Positions 21,586 through 32,737 of a DNA stretch of 64,000 nucleotides are shown in pieces. A program made the position numbers and the translations under genes. Source of the stretch: Cristatella mucedo (Eukaryota > Bryozoa > Phylactolaemata > Cristatellidae); assembly GCA_009760855.2 (NCBI GenBank), contig WPIO01000005.1:4130001-4194000 (forward strand), in the 5' to 3' direction. The notes under the pieces are model-generated. The model had not been told where the DNA came from. It did no database searches and saw only the letters and a list, made by a program, of their open reading frames with translations. How positions within the stretch are numbered: position 1 is the first letter of the stretch; every line of letters begins with the position of its first letter.

Positions 21586-23941
21586 ACGAATGTCAGTGGC
21601 GCCTGAACTTTTTTATGCGGCTAGCGACTTTTAGGTACAGCACCGATGCATTCAGGTATGCCCACGCCTCCGCAAAAATATATTTTTGGGACAAATATTG
21701 TATTATACTGTTAACGACATATTGTATTGGGTGCCATAACAATGTTAATGTATTGTATTGTTCAGATGAACACTATCAATATTGTTGCAATACTTATTTG
21801 GCAGTTTAGTTTTTATGTTTGAAGTTTTAAAAGCGCATCCAGAGTCCTGAGTCTGACCGCATTGTATGGATCTCGGACTGCGTAAGTCCGCACAGCGTGT
21901 TTGGTAGACACAATTTTAGAATTTTTCTTCCAGAAAATAAATTCCAACGACTTTTCTTAGTTTGCTGGGCCGTCCCACTACTCCACCGTCTAAAAAAGCC
22001 ATCTGCCGCCTTTTCTTTTGCAATTCTCCAAAGGATCAGGTGTCTAAACTCTTGAAATCTATCTGTGGTTTTGAGTGAAAGTGTGACACCGTTAAGAATA
22101 ACCACAACAATTTCAGGACGCTCATTAAAACCAAACACTTAAAAAAACTTGGAAGTTTTCAGCTCGCATGTTGCTGAAAGCATTTCATCAACCACCAGTG
22201 CTGGGACCAACTCGGTGTCTGGCCAGTTGACTCTGGACTACATGACTGACTCAAAATCTACAAGCATATGCAAACAGCATATGGCACGATTGAATCGTTA
22301 TGGACGAGCACGAACTGTTGTTCTGCGCAAAAAAACGCACGAGAGCGAATACCAGCCTATCCAAATTTTCCACAAAGACGTTGAAGAACTACACATTCCG
22401 ATTGGTCACGGCAGTTGAAAAGAAAATACCAAGTTTTGCAAGTGCATCAACGCAATATGCCCTCTTGTTTAATGGCTGGTCAGAAAGATTCAAAACACTT
22501 TAATGGTAAGCTCCTTGCATTCATGCAATTTCGATGCATATTCTTAGTAGTCATGTGTGTAATTTTTTTTCGCTACATATATAAGTCCCTTCATTATATT
22601 GCCTGAAAAAGAGGTCGGCAGTGAGCCCCGAGTTTCTCTGTTAGCCTCTACCCCATTGTTTGATGAGACAGCCTTCATAGCTGTCGTTCATCCGTGCAAC
22701 ACTGCGGTGTTACAACCTACCAGCTAAACAAGCATCCTGTCTGATTGGTGGAAATTGCTCTACAAACATTAAAACTGCCTATCTGTCTGATCGGCAGTTG
22801 TTGGATTTTCGCAGTCGTCGTTTCAATTTGGCAGTCGGAGCCTACATTGCATAATTTCTCTCATCGGAGTCCAAACTGATTGGAAATTAATGTCGAAGCT
22901 GTCCATGCTCGAGCAGTCCGTTAGACTGTGTCTATCAACATAATTGCACAAACAAAATGCGACTCGCTGGCTTGGAGTCAATACCATTTGTGAGAGGTAT
23001 GAGTGATTTCTGCCCAATATTGACGATTTAAACCCCGATTTCTACGAATTGATCCCCACACCCGCGCCAATAAATGTTATCCATCGGCATAAACCCGGAC
23101 TTGGCTTGTTCAAATCTGTTACTCTCGCACTTCTAGCTCATGATATAACCATCTCCAAATTACATGTCCTGTTCCGGTCAGAAATTGCATCGCTTATATC
23201 ATTCGACTTCTAGGAAGTGCCTAGAAACTGGTGCAGATATTGTTCACAGTCCTGCATTTGAAATAGAAATCATCAAGATCCAGAATGGGGGCGAAGGTCA
23301 ACTGGATTCAGATGACACTACCTCTGTTCACTCCCTGTTGAAATCGAAATCCAGTTGATAATTCTGATAAAATGAACGACTCCAGTTTTTTTCTTTCCGA
23401 GCGTACATTGAAGCGAGCGACAGCGTATGCAGCAGGCATCGGCATCGGCTTACGTAATGTCATATTTCTTCTGCCGACGTCGAATATCGTGAACGGTTGT
23501 TCTCCCTGACTAGGCGGATACTTTCTCAGAAACTGTGAAATCTGCAGCCGGAAAGCTTTGATTTTCTTCCAGCAAAATATAGATCTGTGGAATTCCTCGC
23601 TGGTAGCTTCAGTTGTGAATGACGAAGAAACGGAAGAAGAAGAGGAAGCGGTTGACGAGGACGAGGATGAAAATTGAGTCACCGATGGGAGAGATAAAAG
23701 CAAAATAACTTTTTGATCAACATTCAAAAATAATTTTATTGAAAATGCATACTAATATACTGTATCTACTTTGATGACAATGACAATCTATTTTACTGTT
23801 TACAACTACAATACCGGTATCTTGTATTGTTTGATGTGAAAATATAAATATATTTATTTTTAGCTTTGAAAATTTGCAATACAAAAACAATAGTACTGTT
23901 CCAAGGCCAGAGTGCAGCTAATATACGGTCGTGCTGTAGGT
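21586..23941. other. No confidently identified gene
   Basis: Frames at 21827-22138 (-), 22149-22418 (+), 22300-22503 (+) and 23308-23727 (-) do not match a family I can name. The last has a poly-Ser run. A LLFNGWSE-like peptide near 22470-22495 vaguely recalls hAT transposases but is too short to call. Confidence 0.35.
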
Positions 23942-23973
23942 ACTATGCCCATAGCAGTTGCTATGGGCATAGT
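23942..23973. repeat. Perfect palindrome, 15-bp arms, 2-nt spacer
   Basis: ACTATGCCCATAGCA (23942-23956) and its exact complement (23959-23973) are separated by GT. A G-run of about 14 follows at 24002-24015. Confidence 0.93.
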
Positions 23974-24089
23974 GCCCATACCAATGTGGCGAATTAGCTG
24001 CGGGGGGGGGGGGGGAGTATGCTGAGAGTAGCTGAACGCTGCAGAAACGAAGAGCTCTCATACCTTAAGATACCAAATGTATGTCACAG

Positions 24090-24215
24090 AGAATTCTATT
24101 TGACAGCGATGGGGGCTTACAGGGTTCGAACCAGCCACGAAATACGACAACTAACGTTAGGCGCTCAGGGCGCCTCTCAACTGCCCGACCGACGGCAACC
24201 TGGCTGCCTGTCTGA
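24090..24215 (-). mobile_element. tRNA-like element, probably a SINE head
   Basis: On the minus strand, GGGCAGTTGAGAGG resembles an A box. A perfect GGTTCGAACC B box lies at 24123-24132, about 45 bases downstream. The acceptor and anticodon stems are not well formed, so this is a tRNA-derived repeat or pseudo-tRNA rather than a functional tRNA. Its body differs from SINE-1. Confidence 0.5.
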
Positions 24216-24304
24216 AAGCCTAGAGCGAAACTGAACTGAATATAGCACGACGTCAGCTTCTATGCAGCCTAATCGTTGACAGACACGCAGTTCTTTTCCG
24301 GTTA

Positions 24305-25245
24305 TTATAATAATAATAACAACAATACACTTGATAAAGCGCCCTCAGAGAACTCAATCTCTGTCTAGGCACTTTAACATTTGCTGCAAAGGAAACACGA
24401 TCGAATGGTTAGTGGTTGCATGCTCAATAAACAACAAGAATAACATAATTAGGGGTGACGTGCACAGGGTCAGCATGCAAGTGTGGTTAGTGGCAGCATG
24501 CACAGTATCAGCACCCACAAGCACAAAAAAGGACGAATCACAGGGACCCACTAAATGCTGTCATCAATAGGTGGGTTTTTAAGTTCTTTTTAAATGTGGT
24601 CAAGTCAGGGGATTTCGTAACGCAAGTCGAGAGTGAGTTTCAGGCCTTGGAGCATACGAACTAAAAACACGGTCTCCAAAGAATTTGAGGTTTTTACGAG
24701 GTATACGTGAACAGCTAGATTCCGAAAACCAGGTGGTACGATGCTTGGCTTGGTGGGGGGGGGGTAGATCTAATAGGTAGGCTGGAGCCAAAAAATGAAG
24801 GGACCTAAAAGTGTGCCGCAAAACCTTGAAGTCAATCCGTTGCTTGCCTGGTAGCCAGTGCAGGTCGGCGAGATGTGGTGTGATGTGGCAACTGCGATGC
24901 TCACGACAGGCAAGTCTGACTGCAGAGTTTTGCACCGGCTGTAAGCACCTGATTGCAAAGGCCGATAGACCAGCAAGCAGTGAGTTGCAGAAGTCAAGAC
25001 GGGATGTCACAAATGCATGGACCAACTTAGATGTGATATCCTTATTTAAACAAGCCCAATTGTTAGCAATGTTATGTAGCTGAAAGTAGGCAGACTTGAT
25101 TGTGGAGCTGATGTGGTTATCTAACGGAAGGTCACTTTGGAACATAACACCTAGATTTCGTGCAGATTCAACGGGAAATATGCTGGCAATTTTGAGCCAA
25201 TTTTGAGCGTTAGCGTTTCCGATTTCTGAATCACACTTGGTTTGC
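24305..25245 (-). mobile_element. LINE-A 3' fragment
   Basis: A minus-strand copy: AATAAC tail at 24305-24330, hairpin at about 24340-24378 (GTGCC/GGCGC arms with AGAGA/TCTCT), 3' UTR, and the C-terminal RT region. The 181-codon frame at 24600-25145 covers FQSDLPLDNHISS through ADLHWLPG. It is truncated at about 25245 in the GKPSVIQ region, where it meets an oppositely oriented LINE-A end. Confidence 0.88.
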
Positions 25246-25392
25246 CCAAGTTATTTATGTTGTTTGTTTATCAAGCATGATAATACTCACCATTCCTTTG
25301 CATTTCTCTTTGCAGCAAATGTAAAGCGCCTAGAGAGAGATTGAGTTCTCTGAGGGCGCTTTATTAAGTGCATTATTATTGTCATTATTATT
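25246..25392 (+). mobile_element. LINE-A 3' end only
   Basis: A plus-strand 3' UTR remnant with the hairpin at 25320-25362 (AAAGCGCC/GGCGCTTT) and an ATT-rich tail to 25392. The tail abuts the AT-rich DNA polymerase relic exactly where the polymerase frame stops being recognisable. Confidence 0.88.
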
Positions 25393-28240
25393 AATATGTA
25401 TCTTTGTTAAAACATAACCTCTTTCAAAAACAAGTTGTAGATTTCTATAATGAATAACATATTTAACTTTTGGTTTTAAATCAACAATCAGTTTTTCTTC
25501 TTTACTTTCGCAATCATCTTTATTGTCTTTAAATATTGATTTCTTTTGATATTGAGAATATTCTTCAACATATACTTTTCTCCTAATTGGTAAAATAGGA
25601 TAATCAGAATAAATATCATGCAATTCTTTTGGACAGTGTATATCTACTTCAAAAGCATAACCTGTTTCCGCATCTTCTTTTAATGCTAATATCTTCTTAT
25701 TTGTAAACTTTTTTATTCGCTTATTATCTAAAAACTTGAAATTAGAAATTGGAATTGGTTGTGTCATTGCTCCAGAATATAGTGCATTTGCATCAACATA
25801 AGATCCCCAACTCTTTTCTTTAGTACTATCACAATTAAAAGCCATCTCATTGTTTGCTTTAATATATCTACATGATGTTTGTGTTATTCCTCCTCTTATT
25901 TTTGCACTTTCAAAAAAGTCAAAATGTTTCAAATTTGTTAATAAATCTAGTTTAACTTTTGAAAATCTCAACCCTGCAGACCAAGTTAAACCTGGTGCAG
26001 TAAGAAAATTAGCTGGATCTAAACCATCAATTTTCTTTGATAAATGTCTAAAATGTTGAAATACATCTGCTAATAAAAAAAACATCCGTAATTAGATAAA
26101 TATCACTATACTTTTCAATGTATCTTCTGTTTCAGGATTAATTTTTTTATCAATGCCCACACTTTTTTAACACAATCATTATCTTTTTCATCTATGTTTG
26201 TATCATTTAATGTACTACAAAAAACTTTTAATTGGAGGTAGTGTTTTTTCATCTAGCCTTGAAAATGAATCGATATATTCATAAGGCAATATACCTTTTT
26301 CTTTTAATAGATTGAATTCTGTATTATCTAACATAGAAAAGTACTTTCTTGTTTGTTCTACAGGTTTTCCTGGTTTCACAACATTATTGACAAGATCTGC
26401 TAAACCTTTTTGCAACATTTGTGGAGAGTCTTTAAAACTAAGTGAAGCAATTTCAATGTTTATATATTTCTCCGTGTTATTGGCAATAACTTTTCTATTT
26501 AGTTTTAAATCTTGAAACTCTTGTACTAATAAATGTGAGTCATAATCTTTTAAATTGTAAGTAAATATTGGAAGTTTAAACTTCTCAGGATTAATACTAA
26601 CATTTAAATTACAAACATTATGAGCAGCTCCTCTATAGTTTCCTGTCAGATGACAATGGTCTAAAACTTTATCTTCGTTTAAATCTAATCCGCAAATATA
26701 ACAAACAGTTGCAGAATCAAAATCTTCTCTATCTTTTTTTTCAAAGTTCTATAATCAAATTTATTGTATTTAACAAGAATAGGTTTCATCTCATTTTTAT
26801 TTTTTCAACTTCTTCTAATAAACTTTTTAATAGTTTTCTAACATTATTAGGTTTATTGAATACATTAAATTTTCTTTATTTACCTTCATAATCCATAATA
26901 GAATAAGCAGATGAATAAGGAATATGCTTTTGAAAAGTACCTTGTGGGGTATTAGGATCTTCCTTATCAATTTTTCTAACACTTGTAAGTAAACATTCAA
27001 AGTCTGCATAAGCAACATAAGGACACCATAATGTTTTCGCATAACCTCTAAAATAACTTGTATCTCCTTTTTTACTCTCAGAACTTGGCATTTTTATTCT
27101 AGATTTACCATCATTTCCACGCTTGCAAGCTTCAATGTGAGATTCAAAGTTATCTTTAGAGTAAAATCTACACAGACATCTTTTACAAGTAAGTTGTGTT
27201 CCATAACCGTTGCTACTTCTACATAAAACTTATAAGTTTTTAATAATTACATAATGAGAGTTGATTTTATTTGGAGTACTATATAAAAGATCTAAGTGTT
27301 TCTCTTTTTCTTCATCAGCAACTCTAAGTGGAGTTGGAATTTTATTATCATACTCATAAACATTAATCGTAATATTAAATAATTCTTCTAAATGCGGAAT
27401 GTCGACAACGTTTAATACGTTTGAAGGATAATTTTCCTTGATGTTCAACAATTCTTCTATTCTCTTCAGATTGTGTGAATACTTTTCATGTAATATTTCT
27501 CTTAAATCAGCAGTAGATTCTGGATGATTCTCTCGCCAATAAAAAATCTTAATACGCACCATAAAGCGCAAAGATTACCTGATTTATTCTTTATATTAAT
27601 TGTCGATCTCTTTTTTTCTAATCCATCTGGCATTGGTAAATAACTACCACCAAATTTATGTCAAAAATAAGAAAACTGCATAAATACCATTAACACCAAT
27701 TATAGTCCAATTAGAACCTTTTTCTAACCATTCCTCTACTCTTTTTTAAAAGCTGAAAATTAAATTCCAATTATTCTATCAATTTCTGAAACTCTATTTA
27801 TTTTTGAATTACTTACTCCTGCAAATGGCTGATAATTAAATGCACCACTTTCTTAAGCTAAAATAGGCAAAATAACAAGGGTCATTTTTAAGTCACTCTT
27901 GTTTTTAAGTAATTCTTAAATAACTCATTCAAATTCTGCTCCAACCTTCTCATATATTACATCAAAATCAATTACATTTTTTTCTAATCCAATATATTCA
28001 TAATCTAAGAATTTGCCATATGAAGCTTTTCCTAAAAACCATCGTGTTTCTTGTATTTTCATCAATCTCTTAGCTTCTCTATCGAACGATTGTCCATTAT
28101 TAGTCTTAACAGTTTTCTTAGCAATAGGATTATCTAATTTTATAACTCTTGGGCTTCTTAAACTTGTAATCATTGCATCTAAACTATCTTTTGAGAAAGG
28201 GTATTTGGTAGAAGGCCTGTACGTTTTTTTACTTCTTCTC
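25393..28240 (-). pseudogene. Protein-primed DNA polymerase B relic, Maverick/Polinton type, C-terminally truncated
   Basis: A strongly AT-rich block whose broken minus-strand frames line up with the N-terminal two thirds of a protein-primed family B polymerase. From the N-terminus (high coordinates): a leader (27925-28173); a segment with SHYVIIKNL (27230-27571); a Cys2-His-Cys finger (about 27100-27190); Exo I YADFE (about 26996-27010); Exo II NLKDYDSHL (about 26550); Exo III GILPYEYIDS (about 26275-26305); then a 251-codon frame (25330-26085) with LDPANFLTAPGL and the polymerase A-type YVDANALY. The polymerase C-terminus, with the motif carrying the second catalytic Asp, is missing because a LINE-A tail begins at 25392. 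No integrase, ATPase or capsid gene is visible nearby. A linear plasmid-type polymerase is the alternative, but the finger and exonuclease layout favours Polintons. Confidence 0.8.
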
Positions 28241-29115
28241 TAATATGTTGTGCATGTTAGCTAAATTTTTCACCCTCCCGTCGCATAAAGTAATCAATTT
28301 TTTGGGACATATATAAAGATAGAAAATGTATTTAATTAATTGCAAATATTTTTTACTCTTGCATAGTCATATTAACTTAACACAACTCTGAGTAGTATGC
28401 AAATGAATGGAATGGAGAATAGGGAGTCTCGAGAATGACGGCAGCTATTGAATAAATCGGACGACGAGAAACGATCGAGTGTTAGCGAGATTGTTTATCA
28501 GGAGGATGATTTATTTAATTGATGACCTCATTCGAATGAGCCTTAAGCTCCACTCCATTTATTTACATACTACTCTCTCCCCCCCCCCCCGCCTCCCACC
28601 CGGCTCCACGGCTGGCTGCCTCGTTTGGGGTCCCGCTGCAAAATAAGTAGGCTTTTTAAGCAGAGACGGCAGAGGACATAATGGTACGGGCCACCAGTCC
28701 GGCGACGATCCTCTAACGGCAGCTCTATGTAGCACGCGACTTCACACAAAACGAGCTAACGATTTCGATGACGGCAATTCTAACTCTAACTAAGAGCCTC
28801 GTCCTCATTATTAATAATCGCTAGGCGATCGAGGAAGCTCTTTCGGCGCTGGATATGAGGGAAACAGACAATTGCCGCGACGGAGTTGCCCAAATGGCGC
28901 GGGCAAAAGCTGGTCGGAGGCGGAGATAGCTTCACTTCCTTCTCTAAGCCACTGTCCGTTGGGGCAACTGGCTGTTAGGGGAAGTGAATCACTCCAGTAC
29001 CCTCATCGATCCATTCCATTTTCCAAGAACTTTTACCGAATAGGCCAGGTACTGGCGCTACAGCGTTGGGTTGAGCCTTAGACTATCGACTTCAAAGTTT
29101 CGTAGATCTTTTTTT
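28241..29115. other. No recognisable gene
   Basis: Base composition returns to GC-moderate after the polymerase relic. A C-run lies at 28579-28590. The frame 28872-29081 (+) carries no recognised motif. Confidence 0.4.
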
Positions 29116-29520
29116 TTTAGGTCCTTTCATTCTCTTGCTCCAGCTTACCTATCCGAACTACTTCGCAATCTGGCTAGCGATTCCACGACCCAGGCTTCTG
29201 ACTCAAGTCGTTTAGCTGTGCCACGAACCAACCGAAAATCCTCTGGTGACCGTGCCTTTAGTTATTATGCTCTCAGAGTCCAGAACTCACTCCTTACTGA
29301 CGTGACTTGACATCCACTGACTTGATATTTAAAAAGTAGCAAAAAACTCACTTTTTCGGCCGCACAACATTAGCTAGGTTCCTGCGAATCGACCTTATAT
29401 GCGCTTATGCGTGCTGAGGCTGTGCGTTTTATCACTTACCATATTGAAATGCTTTTCTTACAGAATATGTAAAGTGCCTAGAGAGATATTTAGTGAGGGC
29501 ACTGTATATAGGTCCTCTTA
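29116..29520 (+). mobile_element. Diverged LINE-A-related 3' fragment
   Basis: It starts after a T-run with codons matching RSFHSLAPAYLSELL and VPRTNRKSSGDRAFSYYAL (frame 29071-29310), then the 3' UTR and a hairpin near 29471-29510. That hairpin has arms AGTGCC/GGCACT but a shortened inner stem. It represents an older or separate subfamily. Confidence 0.75.
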
Positions 29521-30030
29521 TTTTGTCTACTATTAATATCAAAGCTACCTGCCCGCTCGGGCCGGGCAATTGCTGGGCTGATGATATGAACTCGGAACTG
29601 CACGGAACTTTCTGTCTGTCCGAAGATGTATTCAAACGCTATCCCCGTTCTCTCCCTCTTTTTCCAAGAACTGCCGCCGCCGACTCAATCCTCGGCCAGC
29701 GAGCCGTTGTGTATTCGCGAGCTCTTCGAGTGCCGGATACGCTGGGGTGCTAATCTCGCAGTCTGTTTATGCCACTTCGAAATACATCTTCATACAACTG
29801 TCATGTGGGGCTTTATCAGTTTCTCTGCTTGGTGAGAGCCTTCCCCGAACTACTACTTGAACCCAATAGTGCATGTCTACAGTTGCTTAGACACAAATTC
29901 TGTACAGTTAAAAAGATCGCACTGGCTAATCGAACAAAGACAAATTAAAAAAGCTTGCATTCACACTCCCGCACATAAGCGATCATCATCTAAGTAAGAA
30001 ATATAAACAACGAACAATCGAATTTAATAT
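29521..30030. other. No recognisable gene
   Basis: Short frames only (29493-29753 +, 29626-29835 +), with no recognised domain. Confidence 0.4.
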
Positions 30031-30570
30031 TAACAATAATACGCCATTTGTACGGAGCCCCAAGAGAGCCACATCCTTGCTCTCTGGAGCTGTACAACTC
30101 GCTGCAAGAGAATCAGTCCTCGGGGTTTGGAATATGCACGGTACCGTGCATGCCAAAGCCATCGAATATCATGCTTAGGCCAGAATGCTAAAGCAAACAA
30201 ACTCGAAAACACTTGAGGCCACCAGTCAGCAGGACCTATTGACGGTAGCATGCATTTAATTATGCACGAGTACGTACACAAGCCCCACCGGAAGTTTACT
30301 TCGACGAAGGGAAAGCTGGTCGAAATAGATGCGTCTTTAGCTGAGACGTAAATGATGCAAGGCCTAAGGCAGGTAGTGACCTTAGCCGGAAGCGAGTTCC
30401 AGGCTTTCGGTGCAAGCGAGATGAAGGGCGGATCACCAAAAGACTTCAATTTAGTGCTAGAGATGGCGAGATGACTAGATGCTGAGGAGCCGGCGGTGTA
30501 AGTGCGTACTAGAGGAGCAAGGAGGTCGGATCGGTAAGCAGGTACAAGCAAGTGAGTAAGACAGAGGATC
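30031..30570 (-). mobile_element. Diverged CR1/L2-like LINE 3' end (LINE-C)
   Basis: The minus-strand frame 30030-30593 includes THLLVPAYRSDLLAPL and STKLKSFGDPPF followed by APKAWNSLPA, the usual C-terminal LINE landmarks but far from LINE-A. The 3' hairpin at about 30053-30093 keeps the two-stem design: AGCTCC/GGGGCT and AGAGAGC/GCTCTCT. An ATT-type tail follows at 30031-30050 (read on the minus strand). Confidence 0.75.
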
Positions 30571-31339
30571 TTATAATAATCAGAACCATTCACTACCGAT
30601 CATTACCAGCACATTTTTTTGGCTAGTAAACGCCACGCATGTAAACAGGGCCGGAGCAAGGATTTTCAGGCAGGAGGCAAACTCTGCCGAAAAATGACAG
30701 GTAGAGAGAAAACCGTGTCTTTTTTCGATACGTGAGCAGAGGCTATCCACGGAATAAAAAAATGCGACGATCGCGTCTTTGGTCACTATCGAAACCATTC
30801 TTTCTCAGCGTACACTAGTATGGCGTCGCGGAGGTGGTCGCAGTCCTCGTCTTTCGAAGGCGTGTCTAGATAAGTTTAACAACGACGAATGCACGTTCAG
30901 CCTAAATGGTTTCCATTTTCTTATTTTGAGAAGCTGCTGTCTCAAGAAATCTGTTCGCTTGTCTGGAAAGCTTCTTTCGGAAAATTGGTTGCAAGCTCTA
31001 CAAGGTCGTCGACATTGAATGCCAAGATCCGTTCATAAGGGTAGATGCAAGCAGCCAGGCAGAGCATCTCCATCGACCCAAAAAGTCCAAATCTGACTGA
31101 ATTGTCGATTGTCGAGTAGAATAAATCCATATTGAAGAATCCTTCTTTGCTATTCGCATAATCTGTGACCGTGTCGGTTGTAGTCGGTGGTCATATCGAG
31201 CACCTTAGTCTCACGATGCCGACCGAACTTCTGCCTCTTCATCAACCGCTCATCGTAGCCAGCCGTTTGCATCTTTAACAGCGACCGAACGCTGCGATCA
31301 AAGATCAGGGCTGACTGTCCATTGACAGGCATACGATGA
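30571..31339. other. No supported gene; possible decayed LINE linker at the right edge
   Basis: No named domain. From about 31290 the sequence begins to resemble the pre-RT linker of the LINE-A copy that follows, so its 5' boundary is uncertain. Confidence 0.35.
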
Positions 31340-31438
31340 CCTGTAGGTCGTTCCAATCGATCCTAGCAAAGGCCAAGTCTAGCATCTATAAAAACATGGT
31401 TGAATCACAGATGCACAATCCAAAAATGCTTATGTTGA

Positions 31439-31570
31439 CTTGGTCCGGCGGTTAAGGTGCTCGCCCGACCAAGGTCTCCCTGAGGTCGTGGGCTCGAGCC
31501 CCGAGGCGTATGTGAAGCGCCTGAATAGAGATTGAGTTCTCTTGGGGCGCTATACAAATGAATTATTTTA
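31439..31570 (+). mobile_element. SINE-1 copy inserted in LINE-A copy B1
   Basis: The A-box-like GCGGTTAAGGTGCTC is followed by GGGCTCGAGCCCC (31490-31502). The hairpin spans about 31515-31552 (GCGCC/GGCGC, AGAGA/TCTCT), then a short AT tail. LINE-A linker sequence is recognisable on both sides. A clean target duplication could not be read. Confidence 0.88.
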
Positions 31571-31932
31571 TTCGTTTATCAACCATCTCCTCAAGCGCTC
31601 CCAGGTTGGCTCCTTACCTAGTGATCCCTGTGACGATCTAGCTCATCGCTTCTCTAGCTTCTTTGTCCAGTAAATAGAAAAGATCAGGGAGTCCATCCCT
31701 ACAATGGCAGCACCCCCCTTAAAACGTTGTCCCTTAATTCCTTGCAGCACCTCAATGTCTACATTCAAGGCGGTCACTAGTGACCTTGTCCTGAAGTTCA
31801 TATCCCAATCAAAGAAGACAACTAGTCCTTTGGACTCTATTCCCATGGTCCAGCTTGAACGATGCATTGATCTGCGGCTGCCATGAATAACTAACATCAT
31901 GAATATGTCAGTAGCCTCAGGTCACGTCTCAG

Positions 31933-32083
31933 TCAGTGTAGGGGCTCGTGCGAAGATGGCGGTGCAAAGAAGAACGAAACCCCCACAAGCCAGTTTTGTA
32001 CTGACGACGACGATTGTATTGTAGCATATGCATGTGTCCGGCTGGGGTGGAACAGCAGTGTGGGCGAGGGCACGCCCACACAA
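31933..32083. mobile_element. Unidentified insert of about 150 bp in LINE-A copy B1
   Basis: LINE-A sequence breaks after GTCACGTCTCAG and resumes at ACCACCTCTCAAAAAGG, where other copies are continuous. The insert ends in a small perfect hairpin with arms GTGTGGGCG/CGCCCACAC (about 32059-32082). Terminal repeats are weak, so MITE is only a guess. Confidence 0.5.
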
Positions 32084-32665
32084 CCACCTCTCAAAAAGGC
32101 TGTAGTCAGGCCTCTACTCAAGAAAGCAAAACTAGACCAAGAGAAGGTAAGCAACTACCGCCCAGTCTCCCTTTCCTACCAAAGACACTGGAACGGCAGA
32201 ACATCTGAACTCGCATGTTGAAACTTCAAACCTTGCTAGTAAGTTCCAGTCTGGTTTTAGAGCTAATTACACCACGGAGTCAGGATTGGTTCGGGTGTAC
32301 AACGACCTACTTAGGAATGCAGACATCGGTAGAGTATCTCTGCTTGTTTTGCTCGATCTTTCGGGAGCTTTTGATACTATCGATCACGAATTCCTTCTTA
32401 GGTGCCTATCATCTCGCCTGGGCATCACTGGCACTGCCATGCAATGGTTCAGGTTCTATCCCAGTGGGAGACTCCAGAGTATTGACGTGAATGGACAAAG
32501 ATCATCCGAGGCACCTTTGAAATATGGGGTACCTCTGGGCTCCGTGCTTGGTCCCGTTCTTTTCACGGTTTATACTCTCCCTCTTGCCGAATTGAATGCT
32601 AAGCACAATGTGGGCTTTCACTTCTATACATATGACACTCACTTGTACCTTTGCTTTGATCCCTC

Positions 32666-32737
32666 TTCTGCGTAACACCCACCTGGTCTTTATGACTTTG
32701 TGGAGTTACAGACGGAGATACATACATGCATACATAC
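32666..32737 (+). mobile_element. 72-bp LINE-B 3' end inserted in LINE-A, 7-bp target duplication
   Basis: The insert contains the LINE-B terminus (GTAAC...GTTAC stem, then ACAGACGGAGATA) and a CATA-repeat tail. ATCCCTC is present on both sides, at 32659-32665 and 32738-32744. Removing the insert and one copy of the duplication gives the normal LINE-A sequence found elsewhere. Confidence 0.9.

Noticed and set aside
22300-22503. hAT-like transposase fragment suggested by LLFNGWSE
   Set aside because: A single short motif with no supporting neighbours. It cannot be separated from chance.
24090-24215. Functional tRNA gene
   Set aside because: The B box is perfect, but the acceptor and anticodon stems do not form, so it is treated as a tRNA-like repeat.
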